In this document: positions 1-7,744 of the stretch, piece after piece
Layout of the letters: the number at the start of each line of letters is the position of its first letter
Numbering within the stretch: the first letter of the stretch is position 1
Source of the DNA: Acetobacteraceae bacterium
Lineage (GTDB): Bacteria; Pseudomonadota; Alphaproteobacteria; Acetobacterales; Acetobacteraceae
Assembly: GCA_947446625.1 (NCBI GenBank)
Contig: CANFIE010000002.1
Span: 1 to 33,063, forward strand
Direction of reading: 5' to 3'
Length of the DNA: 33,063 nt
Translations under genes and position numbers: made by a program
The notes under the pieces: generated by a model
What the model was told of the DNA's origin: nothing
Seen by the model: only the letters and a program-made list of their open reading frames with translations
Databases searched by the model: none

Positions 1-332
1 CGCCGGAATTCACCAGCCTTTGCCCCATGACCGGCCAGCCGGATTTCGCGCATCTGGTCATCGACTACGTGCCCGATGCGCTGCTGGTGGAGAGCAAGTC
101 GCTCAAGCTCTACCTCACAGCCTTCCGCAACCACGGCGCCTTCCATGAGGATTGTACCGTCGGCATCGGCCGCCGGCTGGTGGCGGCGGCCCAGCCCTTG
201 TGGCTGCGCATCGGCGGCTATTGGTATCCGCGCGGCGGCATTCCCATCGACGTCTTCTACCAAACCGGCCCGGCGCCCGCGGGCGTGTGGATTCCGCCGC
301 AGGAGGTGCCGGGCTATCGTGGTCGCGGCTAG
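1..332 (+). CDS. queF: NADPH-dependent 7-cyano-7-deazaguanine reductase QueF, 5' end outside window
   Basis: QueF reduces preQ0 to preQ1 with NADPH in the cytoplasm, the last step before the base is put into tRNA. The gene is open at the left edge; the reading frame begins at base 3. The first residues read P-E-F-T-S-L-C-P-M-T-G-Q-P-D-F, which contains the family's catalytic cysteine (the Cys that forms the thioimide with preQ0) followed by the TGQPDF stretch. Downstream E-S-K-S-L-K-L-Y and F-H-E-D are typical of the short, single-domain (YkvM-type) QueF. About 109 residues are visible, so roughly 40 N-terminal residues are missing compared with the usual ~150. It is the first visible gene of the que operon; queG follows after 24 bases. 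The missing part is a window effect, not a truncation. Confidence 0.95.
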   Translation, partial: PEFTSLCPMTGQPDFAHLVIDYVPDALLVESKSLKLYLTAFRNHGAFHEDCTVGIGRRLVAAAQPLWLRIGGYWYPRGGIPIDVFYQTGPAPAGVWIPPQEVPGYRGRG

Positions 333-356
333 CGTATGATCGCTGGAGGCGGAGGC

Positions 357-1379
357 GTGAATCGTCCGCTCAATGAGCAAATAAGAGCCGAGGCCCTGCG
401 TCTCGGCTTCACCACCTGCGGCTTCGCTGAAGCCGTGCTGCCCGAGAGCGTGCGCGCCGGGCTCAACGCCTTTGTTGCCGCCGGCCAGCATGGCGACATG
501 ACCTGGATGACCGAGCGCCTGGAACAACGCGCCCAACCTCGCGCCCTGTGGCCCGAGGTGGCCAGCGTGGTGGTGCTGGGCCTGAACTACGCCCCCGAGA
601 CCAACCCCCTGGCCGTGCTGGCGCAGCGGGAACACGCCGCCATCAGCGCCTATGCCCAGGGCCGAGACTACCACGACGTGGTGAAGAAGCGGCTGAAGGC
701 GCTGGCGCGCTGGATGCTCCGGCGCTTCGGTGGTGACGTGAAGGTTTTTGTCGATACCGCCCCGGTGGCGGAAAAGCCGCTGGCCCGGCAGGCCGGCCTG
801 GGCTGGCAGGGCAAGCACACCAACCTGGTCAGCCGGCCGCACGGCAATTGGCTGTTCCTGGGGGAAGTCTTCACCACCCTGCCCCTGCCGGCAGACCCGC
901 CCGAGACCGACCATTGCGGCAGCTGCACCGCCTGCCTGGCCGCCTGCCCCACCGCCGCCTTCACCGCCCCCTACCGGCTGGATGCGCGGCGCTGCATTTC
1001 CTACCTCACCATCGAGCACCAGGGGCCGATTCCGCACGAGTTCCGCCGCGCCATGGGCAACCGCATCTATGGCTGCGACGACTGCCTGGCGGTGTGCCCC
1101 TGGAACAAATTCGCGCATCCCCACACCGAACCCGCCCTGGCCGGCCGGGGCGCGCCCGCCCTGGCCGAGTTGGCAGGGCTGGACGACGCCGCCTTCCGCG
1201 CCCGCTTCAGCGGCAGCCCGGTGAAGCGCATTGGCCGCAACCGCTTCCTCCGCAACGTGGCCATTGCCATGGGCAACAGTGGCGCCCCGGCCCTGCGCGG
1301 CCCGGCCATGGCCCTGGCGCAGGAAGCCGACCCGGTGCTAGCGGAAGCCGGAGCCTGGGCCGTGGAGCAGTTGGGATGA
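357..1379 (+). CDS. queG: Epoxyqueuosine reductase QueG
   Basis: QueG reduces epoxyqueuosine to queuosine in tRNA using cobalamin and two [4Fe-4S] clusters. With the GTG start at 357 it is 340 residues. Ferredoxin-like cysteines are at about 187, 190, 193, 197 (C-G-S-C-T-A-C...C-P) and 213, 240, 243, 247 (G-C-D-D-C-L-A-V-C-P-W). The F-V-D-T-A-P-V-A-E-K segment near residue 130 carries the expected catalytic Asp. A C-terminal HEAT-like stretch (R-F-L-R-N-V-A-I-A-M-G-N-S) completes the family layout. I prefer GTG 357 over the in-frame ATG at 336 because GGAGG at 345-349 lies 7 bases before it, while nothing suitable precedes 336. The stop overlaps the queC start (ATGA), so translation is probably coupled. 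Confidence 0.95.
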   Translation: MNRPLNEQIRAEALRLGFTTCGFAEAVLPESVRAGLNAFVAAGQHGDMTWMTERLEQRAQPRALWPEVASVVVLGLNYAPETNPLAVLAQREHAAISAYAQGRDYHDVVKKRLKALARWMLRRFGGDVKVFVDTAPVAEKPLARQAGLGWQGKHTNLVSRPHGNWLFLGEVFTTLPLPADPPETDHCGSCTACLAACPTAAFTAPYRLDARRCISYLTIEHQGPIPHEFRRAMGNRIYGCDDCLAVCPWNKFAHPHTEPALAGRGAPALAELAGLDDAAFRARFSGSPVKRIGRNRFLRNVAIAMGNSGAPALRGPAMALAQEADPVLAEAGAWAVEQLG

Positions 1380-2080
1380 GCGAGAATAAAGCACTGGTCC
1401 TGTTCAGCGGCGGGCAGGACAGCGCCACCTGCCTGGCCTGGGCGCTGGATCGCTTCGGCCATGTGGAAACCCTCGGCTTCAATTACGGCCAGCGCCATGT
1501 GGTGGAACTGGAATGCCGCGCCACCATCCGCACCCAACTGGCACAGCAATTCCCCGCCTGGGCGCCGCACCTGGGGCCAGACCATACCCTGGCGCTGGAA
1601 GCCCTGGGCGCGCTCTCGGAAACCGCGCTGACCCGCGAAACCGAAATTGCCATGCAGGCGGATGGCCTGCCCAACACCTTCGTACCCGGCCGCAACCTGC
1701 TGTTTGCCACCTTCGCCGCCGCCCTGGCCTATCGGCGCGGGCTGAAGCACATCGTGCTGGGCGTGTGCGAAACCGATTACTCCGGCTACCCCGATTGCCG
1801 GGACGACACCATCAAGGCCATGCAGGTGGCGCTGAATCTCGGTATGCAAAGCCGCTTTGTGCTGCATACGCCCCTGATGTGGCTCGACAAACCCGCCACT
1901 TGGCGGCTGGCGGAACAACTCGGCGGCGCCCCGCTGGTGGAGCTGGTGCGGGTGGAAAGCCATTCCTGCTATCGCGGAGACCGCAGCCAGTTGCACCCCT
2001 GGGGCCATGGCTGCGGCACCTGCCCGGCTTGCGAATTGCGCGCCAGGGGTTGGGAAGGCTACACCGCCCCGCATGTTTAG
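1376..2080 (+). CDS. queC: 7-cyano-7-deazaguanine synthase QueC
   Basis: QueC converts 7-carboxy-7-deazaguanine to preQ0 with ATP and ammonia. The 234-residue protein starts with M-S-E-N-K-A-L-V-L-F and has the PP-loop S-G-G-Q-D-S at residues 11-16. The C-terminal zinc site is seen as cysteines 198, 213, 216 and 219 (S-C-Y-R-G-D and G-C-G-T-C-P-A-C). The V-P-G-R-N segment near 103 and Y-P-D-C-R-D near 138 are typical QueC signatures. Its ATG overlaps the queG stop by four bases. A longer open frame extends upstream, but it only reads through queG in another frame; the conserved family start is at 1376. Confidence 0.96.
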   Translation: MSENKALVLFSGGQDSATCLAWALDRFGHVETLGFNYGQRHVVELECRATIRTQLAQQFPAWAPHLGPDHTLALEALGALSETALTRETEIAMQADGLPNTFVPGRNLLFATFAAALAYRRGLKHIVLGVCETDYSGYPDCRDDTIKAMQVALNLGMQSRFVLHTPLMWLDKPATWRLAEQLGGAPLVELVRVESHSCYRGDRSQLHPWGHGCGTCPACELRARGWEGYTAPHV

Positions 2081-2597
2081 CCTGTTGTTCAGCCGCCGCT
2101 ACGCCATGGCGCACCGGCTGCTCTCCGATGCCTCGCCCAAATGCTCCATTCCGCACGGCCATAATGAGGTGGTGACGGTGCGCCTGGTCGCGACCGCGCC
2201 TCGGCCGCTGGATGGCGCGGTGAACATGGTGGAGAGCTTCGAGCGCGCCAAAGGCGCCTGGCACGCCTGGGTGGACAATGTGCTGGACCACAGCCTGCAC
2301 CTGGCCGAGGCCGACCCGCTGCTGGCCTGGTTCCGCGCGCATGAGCCGGAGCGCCTGGCCCGCATTCTGACAACCCCCGGGGACCCCACCACGGAGGCCC
2401 TGGCCTGCTGCCTGATGAGCAAGTGCAACGCCTTCCTGGCGGCCGATGGCGGCCGGCTGCGCTGCGCCGAGCTGAGCATTGAGGAAACTCCCACCAACAC
2501 GGTGCGGTTTGACGGCAACCCGGATGAATGGCTGCCCGCCAGCGGCACCCGCTGGTGGCGCCGCGCCGATGCCAGCCTGAATGACCTGCCGGCATGA
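2073..2597 (+). CDS. queD: 6-carboxy-5,6,7,8-tetrahydropterin synthase QueD
   Basis: QueD turns dihydroneopterin triphosphate into 6-carboxytetrahydropterin, the first dedicated step of 7-deazaguanine synthesis. The 174-residue product has the PTPS-family zinc histidines H14, H28 and H30 (H-R-L and H-G-H-N) and the catalytic Cys at 24 (K-C-S-I-P-H-G-H). D-H-S-L-H near residue 70 and the E-E-T-P-T-N-T segment near 143 fit the active-site Asp/His and substrate-binding Glu. At 174 residues it is longer than the ~120-residue short QueD, with an inserted helical stretch around W-F-R-A-H-E-P-E-R-L. The ATG at 2073 overlaps the end of queC by 8 bases; upstream in-frame codons lie inside queC. Confidence 0.92.
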   Translation: MFSLLFSRRYAMAHRLLSDASPKCSIPHGHNEVVTVRLVATAPRPLDGAVNMVESFERAKGAWHAWVDNVLDHSLHLAEADPLLAWFRAHEPERLARILTTPGDPTTEALACCLMSKCNAFLAADGGRLRCAELSIEETPTNTVRFDGNPDEWLPASGTRWWRRADASLNDLPA

Positions 2598-3217
2598 GCT
2601 ACGCGGTGAAGGAGATTTTCGCCACGCTGCAAGGCGAAGGCGCCCAGGCCGGCCGCGCCGCGGTGTTCTGCCGCTTTGCCGGCTGCAACCTGTGGAGCGG
2701 GCGCGAGGAAGACCGCGCCACGGCGGTATGCCAGTTCTGCGATACCGATTTTGTCGGCGCCGATGCCGGCAAGTTCGAAACCGCCGAAGCCCTGGCCGAT
2801 GCCGTGCTGGCCACCTGGCCGGCGGGCGCACAGCATCGCTTCGTGGTCATCACCGGCGGCGAGCCCATGCTGCAACTGGACGCACCCCTGGTGGCCGCGC
2901 TGCACGCCCGTGGCTTTGAGATTGCCGTGGAGACTAACGGCACGCTGGCGGCGACAGAGGGGCTGGACTGGGTGTGCGTTTCGCCCAAGGCGGGTGCTGC
3001 GCTGGTGCAAACCAGCGGGCATGAGCTGAAGCTGGTTTACCCGCAGCCCAGCCTGCTGCCGGAAGCCGTGGCCGGCCTCGGCTTCCGGCACTTTCTGCTG
3101 CAACCCATGGACGGCCCCCGCCAGCAGGAAAACACCGCCGCCGCCATTGCCTATTGCCAGGCCAACCCGCAATGGCGGCTTTCCGTGCAAACCCACAAGG
3201 TGGTGGGCATTCGCTGA
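2594..3217 (+). CDS. queE: 7-carboxy-7-deazaguanine synthase QueE (radical SAM)
   Basis: QueE is the radical SAM enzyme that contracts the pterin ring to 7-carboxy-7-deazaguanine. The 207-residue protein begins with M-S-Y-A-V-K-E-I-F-A-T-L-Q-G-E-G, the usual QueE opening. The iron-sulfur cysteines are 31, 46 and 49, giving a CX14CX2C motif, a recognised QueE variant of the standard CX3CX2C. The S-adenosylmethionine-binding G-G-E-P follows near residue 91 and E-T-N-G-T near 116. The C-terminus V-Q-T-H-K-V-V-G-I-R is characteristic. It overlaps queD by four bases and ends the operon; the next gene converges from the other strand 28 bases away. Confidence 0.95.
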   Translation: MSYAVKEIFATLQGEGAQAGRAAVFCRFAGCNLWSGREEDRATAVCQFCDTDFVGADAGKFETAEALADAVLATWPAGAQHRFVVITGGEPMLQLDAPLVAALHARGFEIAVETNGTLAATEGLDWVCVSPKAGAALVQTSGHELKLVYPQPSLLPEAVAGLGFRHFLLQPMDGPRQQENTAAAIAYCQANPQWRLSVQTHKVVGIR

Positions 3218-3245
3218 ACTCCGGCCCGAATGGGCAGGCGAAGGC

Positions 3246-4205
3246 TCAATCCGCCTTCACCCCATTATCCCGTACCACCTTGCCCCAGGTCTCAATCTGG
3301 CGGTCCAGGAAGGGGCGCAGCACGGTGGCGTCGCCCAAATCCAGCCGGGCCTGCTGGGTGCCTTCCATCTGCTCGCGAATGCGCGGTTCGTTGAAGGTGT
3401 CCTTCAGCGCCGCATGCATGCGGGCAACAATCTCGGCCGGGGTGCCGTGCGGCGCGAACACACCCCACCACGCCACCGCATCCAGCGCGCCATAGCCGGC
3501 CTCGGCGACCGTGGGCGTTTGCGCCAGCGCCGGCAGCCGGGCCGGGCCGAATTGCAGCAACGGCCGCAGCGTGCCCCCGGCAATATGCGGCGCCACCAGC
3601 GCGGCGGAACCAATCATGCAGTCGGTATGCCCGGCCACGGCGTCATTCACCGCCAGCCCACCGCTGCGGTAGGGCAAATGCGTCATGGTAATGCCCTGCC
3701 GCCCGGTCAGCAGAATCATCGCCAAATGGCCGATGGTGCCATTGCCGGTGCTGCCATAGCTCACGCCATCCGGCTTGGCCCGGGCGGCGGCAATCAGGTC
3801 GGCGGCGGTGCGATAGGGTTTGTCGGCCTTGCAGGCAATCACATAGGGCGCACCGCCAATCAGCATCACCGGGTCCAAATCCCCGGTCAGGTTGAAGGGC
3901 AGCCGCCCCAGCAGCGCCGGCATGGTGGCGTGGCTGTCAAAGGTCAGCAGCCAGGTCTGGCCATCGGGCCGCGCCTTGGCCACGGCATCGGCGCCAATGG
4001 AACTGGCAGCGCCGGACTTGTTCTCCACCACCACCGGCTGGCCCAGCCGCTGGGTCAGCCCGGCCGAGGCCAGCCGCGCCACCGCATCGGTGGAACCACC
4101 GGGCGCGAAGGGCACCACAATCCGCACCGGGCCATTGGGCCAGGCGCCCTGGGCGCGGGCCAGGGCGGGCAGCGCCAGGGAAGCAAGCAGGGTACGGCGC
4201 AACAT
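3246..4205 (-). CDS. Bug/TctC-family tripartite tricarboxylate transporter substrate-binding protein
   Basis: This is a periplasmic solute receptor of the Bug family, which generally binds small carboxylates and related acids. The 319-residue product has an export signal M-L-R-R-T-L-L-A-S-L-A-L-P-A-L-A-R-A-Q and then the typical W-P-x-x-P-V-R-I-V-V-P-F-A-P-G-G-S-T-D opening of the mature domain. V-V-V-E-N-K-S-G-A and the mid-protein Y-G-S-T-G-N-G-T-I-G-H-L segment are also diagnostic. I choose the ATG at 4205, one base after the stop of the preceding gene, with a GAGGAA-like ribosome site inside that gene's end; an ATG six codons earlier is possible. It is the last gene of the six-gene minus-strand operon and is more diverged from the two first Bug genes than they are from each other. 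Ligand unknown. Confidence 0.9.
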   Translation of the reverse strand: MLRRTLLASLALPALARAQGAWPNGPVRIVVPFAPGGSTDAVARLASAGLTQRLGQPVVVENKSGAASSIGADAVAKARPDGQTWLLTFDSHATMPALLGRLPFNLTGDLDPVMLIGGAPYVIACKADKPYRTAADLIAAARAKPDGVSYGSTGNGTIGHLAMILLTGRQGITMTHLPYRSGGLAVNDAVAGHTDCMIGSAALVAPHIAGGTLRPLLQFGPARLPALAQTPTVAEAGYGALDAVAWWGVFAPHGTPAEIVARMHAALKDTFNEPRIREQMEGTQQARLDLGDATVLRPFLDRQIETWGKVVRDNGVKAD

Positions 4206-4206
4206 C

Positions 4207-5166
4207 TCAGGCAACTTCCTCATAGATGGAGGGATGAAACAAATCTTCCGGCTGGATCGGGTTGGTCACCAGGCCGTCGGCCAGCGCATAGCGGATCATC
4301 GCTGCCACTTCATCCCGGTTGCGACGGAAACCATAGGGCCAGGGGTCGCCGCCCATGATTTTCGTCTGCTCCTCGGCGGCGGCGGCAATCCAGGGCAGCG
4401 CCACGCGCAGGAAGTTCACCTGCTTCAGGTCATGCAGCGCCGAATCCCGCGCCGCCGTGAAGGCCTTGAACAGCGCCAGCGGCACCCAGGGGTGTTCCGC
4501 CGCCACATCCTTGCGAATGGCCACGCAATGCATGATGGGAAAGAACCCGCTGGCCTGGTGCCAGGCGATCTCCTCGCTGCGATAATCCGGGTACAGCCTA
4601 TCCACCGGCGCCGTACGGTTCAGGTAGCAAGCCGGCGGGCGCGGGCCGATGAAGGCGTCGATCTCGCCCGCCTCCAGCGCCGCTTCCAACGGCTTGCCCA
4701 GCGGCTGCACATTGTGGCCCGGCGGCAGGGTGATGGCGATGCGTTCCTGCCCGGTACGCCAGGCAATGCCGCGCGTATCCACGCCGTAGTGTTCGCGCAG
4801 AAAGCCGCGCACCCATAGCGCCGCCGTCTGCTGGTATTCGGGAATACCGATGGTGCGCCCGGCCAGATCCGCCGCGGTGCGAATGCCGCGATCCGTGCGG
4901 ATGTAGATGGCCGAATGCCGGAAGGCGCGCGACAGGAAGATCGGCACCGCCGTATAGGCCGCATCGCCGCGCGCCGTGGTGGTGATGTGCGAGCCCATCG
5001 ACAGCTCGGTGATCTGGAACACCTTCTCGGTCAGGGCGCGGCGGAACATGTCCTCCGGCTCGCTCTGCACCAAATCCAGTTCCAGGCCGGGAATGCTGAT
5101 GCGCCCATCCAGTATCGGGCGGGTGCGGTCGCTCAGCGTGCAGGCCAGGGAAAGGCGCAGCGTCAT
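4207..5166 (-). CDS. Pht5 / 4,5-dihydroxyphthalate decarboxylase-like, periplasmic-binding-fold protein
   Basis: The 319-residue protein resembles the family annotated as 4,5-dihydroxyphthalate decarboxylase, which has the fold of an ABC solute-binding protein. The opening L-S-L-A-C-T-L-S-D-R-T-R-P-I-L-D-G-R-I and the E-D-M-F-R-R-A-L...F-Q-I-T-E-L-S-M-G-S-H stretch (residues ~37-60) are the recognisable marks. R-T-I-G-I-P-E-Y-Q-Q-T-A-A-L-W-V-R-G-F-L near 107-126 matches the second half. No signal peptide is visible, so it is expected in the cytoplasm, which argues for an enzyme rather than a receptor. It overlaps the molybdopterin-subunit stop by four bases and precedes a Bug gene by one base. 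The decarboxylase role is family-based inference; members of this family are often annotated without biochemical proof. Confidence 0.75.
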   Translation of the reverse strand: MTLRLSLACTLSDRTRPILDGRISIPGLELDLVQSEPEDMFRRALTEKVFQITELSMGSHITTTARGDAAYTAVPIFLSRAFRHSAIYIRTDRGIRTAADLAGRTIGIPEYQQTAALWVRGFLREHYGVDTRGIAWRTGQERIAITLPPGHNVQPLGKPLEAALEAGEIDAFIGPRPPACYLNRTAPVDRLYPDYRSEEIAWHQASGFFPIMHCVAIRKDVAAEHPWVPLALFKAFTAARDSALHDLKQVNFLRVALPWIAAAAEEQTKIMGGDPWPYGFRRNRDEVAAMIRYALADGLVTNPIQPEDLFHPSIYEEVA

Positions 5167-7286
5167 GCCAAATGCTCCGGCGTGAAGGGCAGGCTGCGCG
5201 GGCGCACACCCAACGCATCCGTAATGGCGCTGGCAATGGCGGCAATGGTCGGTGCCATGCTCGCCTCGCCCGCGCCCAGGAAGGGCGCCTCCGGGTGGTT
5301 CAGCATCGCCACCTCCACCTTCGGCACCTCGCTGAAGCGCAGGATGCGGAAATCCTGCCAGTTGGTGCTGGTGATGTTGCGGCGGTCGAAGCTCACCTGC
5401 TCCAGCAGCGCCACGCTGGCGCCGTGGATGGCGCCACCCTCATACTGGTTGACCACGCCATCGGGGTTCACAATCTCGCCGGCATCGCCGGCAATCCATA
5501 GCCGGCGGCAGAATACCCGCTCCTTGGCCTCAATCTCCGCCGCTACGGCGGCATAGGCGCCGGTATTCTTGTAGCGGGCAAAGCCGATGCCCAGGCCCCA
5601 GCCCTCGCGCTTGCTGCGCGTGGCCCAGCCGCACATGGCCGCCACCTTTTCCAGCACGGCGCGGGCGCGCGGGTCGTCCAGGTGGCGCAGGCGATAGGCC
5701 ACGGGGTCCTCGCCCGCCGCCGCCGCCAACTCGTCCAGCATGCTCTCAATGCTCCACACGTTCAGCGTGGCGCCCAGGCCGCGCAGCGCGCTGGTGCGAA
5801 TGGGCATTTCCAGCAGGCGCGAAGTCTCGATATCCAGCTTCGGCACGCGGTAATACGGCACGCCATTGCGTGGTGCGCCGCCGCCATTGGTCATGGGCGG
5901 ATTCACGCTGGGCGCCACCGCAAAGGGCGTGGCCAGCTGAGACGCCGCCAGCAGCGTGGGCAGCGGCGCCCGGCCCGGCCGGCTGGAATGGCCATTGCTG
6001 ATGATATGGCTGCGCCACGCCACCAGGCTGCCATCGGCGGCCACATCGGCCTCCACATCCACCAGCATGGCGGAGGAGAACGGCCCCCAGCCCAACTCCT
6101 CGGCCCGCGTCCACAGCAGGCGCACCGGCACGCCGGGCACGGCACGGGCAATCAGCACCGCTTCCAGCGCCACGTCGTCGGCGCCGTTATGGCCGTAGCA
6201 GCCGGCGCCTTCCATGTGCCGCACCAGCACCTTGTCCTCGGTGGTGCGCAGCGTCTTGGCGATATCGGCCCGCAGATTGTAGGGCCCCTGGGTGTGCGAG
6301 AAGACCGTGACTTCCTCGCCCTGCCACTGCGCCACAGCGCAGCCGGTGCCAATGGAGGCATGCGCCAGGAAGGGCCGGAAGAAGCTGCGCTTCTCGGTCC
6401 GCGCCACGCCAGGGGCGGCGTCGTCGCGCGTCACCACGCTGGTGCGCTCACCTCGGGCGCCGGCTTCCCGCAGGTAGGTCGCATGGCCGCCCTGGTCCGG
6501 CAGCGTATCCTCGGCCTGCCAGGTGGCACGGGCGGCAATGCGCGTCGCGGCGGCCTCGGCCTGCCATTCCGTCGGCGCCAGCACGGCCAGAAAGCTGCCA
6601 TCCCGCACCAGCTGCGTCCCCGCCGGCGCTTCCGGCACGCTCAGCAGCGTGGCGGCGCGGGCGGGCGGGCGCACCACCCGGGCATGCAGCATGCCGGGCA
6701 GCCGCAAATCATGCACGTAGCGCGCAACGCCGAACACCTTCTCGGGCAAATCCACCCGCGGCACCGAACGCCCCACCACCCGCCGCTCACCCACCGGCTT
6801 CGGCTTCGCGTCGGGCGAGGCTTCCACTTCCAGCAACGCGGCATCGGCCAGTTGCCAATAGCTGCCCACCTGCCCCTGGGGACCGAGGAAGGCACCATCC
6901 CGCACCATCAGGCTCTCAATCGGCACGCCTGTGCGCTGCGAGGTAACACTCAGAAAAATCCGCCGCGCATCGGCGCAGGCATGCCGAATGGCGCTGCCGC
7001 TGTCCTGCGTCGAAAGGCTGCCGCTGGTCACGCCTTCATCCGGGCTGCCGGGAGTGCTGGCCGGGGTCAGCACCACGCGGCTGAACTCCACGTCCAGCTC
7101 ATCAGCGGCAATCTGCGCCAGGGTGGTCAGGATGCCCTGGCCAATCTCCACCTTGCCGGGATGCACCAGCACCACGCCATCAGCGCGAAAGGTCAGCCAC
7201 TGCGCCAGCCGGCGGTTGGTATGCAGGTTGCCCGGCAGCTTCGGCTTGCTGGGGTCGGGTGCCGTCTGGCCGCCAAAACCGCTCAT
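5163..7286 (-). CDS. Molybdopterin-binding (large) subunit of a xanthine-oxidase-family hydroxylase
   Basis: This 707-residue protein is the catalytic subunit of a molybdenum hydroxylase of the IorB/nicotinate-dehydrogenase-B type, which inserts an oxygen from water into an (often N-heteroaromatic) ring or an aldehyde. The N-terminal V-L-V-H-P-G-K-V-E-I-G-Q-G-I-L-T-T-L-A-Q segment (residues ~39-58), the G-A-G-C-Y-G-H-N-G-A-D-D region near 360, and the C-terminal G-A-G-E at 671-674 with the base-catalyst Glu are all in place. No twin-arginine signal is evident, unlike many periplasmic IorB proteins. It overlaps the [2Fe-2S] subunit gene and the Pht5-like gene by four bases each. No FAD subunit, cytochrome c domain or cofactor-maturation gene (XdhC/MocA type) is in the operon. 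The substrate cannot be read from the sequence. Confidence 0.92.
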   Translation of the reverse strand: MSGFGGQTAPDPSKPKLPGNLHTNRRLAQWLTFRADGVVLVHPGKVEIGQGILTTLAQIAADELDVEFSRVVLTPASTPGSPDEGVTSGSLSTQDSGSAIRHACADARRIFLSVTSQRTGVPIESLMVRDGAFLGPQGQVGSYWQLADAALLEVEASPDAKPKPVGERRVVGRSVPRVDLPEKVFGVARYVHDLRLPGMLHARVVRPPARAATLLSVPEAPAGTQLVRDGSFLAVLAPTEWQAEAAATRIAARATWQAEDTLPDQGGHATYLREAGARGERTSVVTRDDAAPGVARTEKRSFFRPFLAHASIGTGCAVAQWQGEEVTVFSHTQGPYNLRADIAKTLRTTEDKVLVRHMEGAGCYGHNGADDVALEAVLIARAVPGVPVRLLWTRAEELGWGPFSSAMLVDVEADVAADGSLVAWRSHIISNGHSSRPGRAPLPTLLAASQLATPFAVAPSVNPPMTNGGGAPRNGVPYYRVPKLDIETSRLLEMPIRTSALRGLGATLNVWSIESMLDELAAAAGEDPVAYRLRHLDDPRARAVLEKVAAMCGWATRSKREGWGLGIGFARYKNTGAYAAVAAEIEAKERVFCRRLWIAGDAGEIVNPDGVVNQYEGGAIHGASVALLEQVSFDRRNITSTNWQDFRILRFSEVPKVEVAMLNHPEAPFLGAGEASMAPTIAAIASAITDALGVRPRSLPFTPEHLA

Positions 7287-7744
7287 GCCCGCATCTCCCG
7301 CGCCGCGCGCTGTACGGCGCGAATAACCCGGTTATGGCTGCCGCAGCGGCACAGATGCGGGTCCAGCGCCAGGCGGATCTCATCCTCGCTGGGGTCGGCA
7401 TTACGGGCCAGCAGCGCGCTGGCGCTGACGAGAATGCCCGACAGGCACCAGCCGCATTGCCCGGCCTGTTCCGCCAGCATGGCCGCCTGCAACGGGTGCG
7501 GCGCCGCCATGCTGCCCAGCCCTTCGGCCGTCACCACCTGCTTGCCGGCCACCGCCTCGGTGCCCAGGGTGCAGGCATAGGCCGGCACGCCATCCACCAG
7601 CACCATGCAACTGCCGCATTGCTCGTCGCCACAGCCATAGCGCGGGCCGGAAAGCCCCAGCGGCCCGCGCAGCGCATGCAGCAGGCTGGTGCCCTCCGGC
7701 ACCTCGGCGCGCACGGTGGCGCCGTTCAGCACAAAACTTGTCAT
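7283..7744 (-). CDS. [2Fe-2S] (small) subunit of molybdenum hydroxylase
   Basis: This is the electron-transfer partner of the adjacent molybdopterin subunit. The 153-residue protein has the plant-ferredoxin-type cluster cysteines C38, C43, C46 and C58 (G-C-G-D-E-Q-C-G-S-C) and the helical-domain cluster cysteines C97, C100, C132 and C134 (C-G-W-C and C-R-C-G). Both clusters are complete. The length is normal for the family. The start overlaps the preceding Bug gene by four bases and the stop overlaps the large-subunit start by four bases, so the two subunits are almost surely co-translated. The two-subunit layout (iron-sulfur plus molybdopterin, no FAD protein) is like isoquinoline oxidoreductase and nicotinate dehydrogenase systems. 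Confidence 0.95.
   Translation of the reverse strand: MTSFVLNGATVRAEVPEGTSLLHALRGPLGLSGPRYGCGDEQCGSCMVLVDGVPAYACTLGTEAVAGKQVVTAEGLGSMAAPHPLQAAMLAEQAGQCGWCLSGILVSASALLARNADPSEDEIRLALDPHLCRCGSHNRVIRAVQRAAREMRA

Noticed and set aside
3224..3235. GCCC-GAAT-GGGC hairpin between convergent queE and Bug genes.
   Set aside because: Only four base pairs and no T-run; too weak to call a terminator.
5682..7580. A 632-codon plus-strand open frame opposite the molybdenum hydroxylase genes.
   Set aside because: His/Arg/Gln-rich shadow of real coding sequence with no motif; the minus-strand enzyme subunits have complete cofactor sites.
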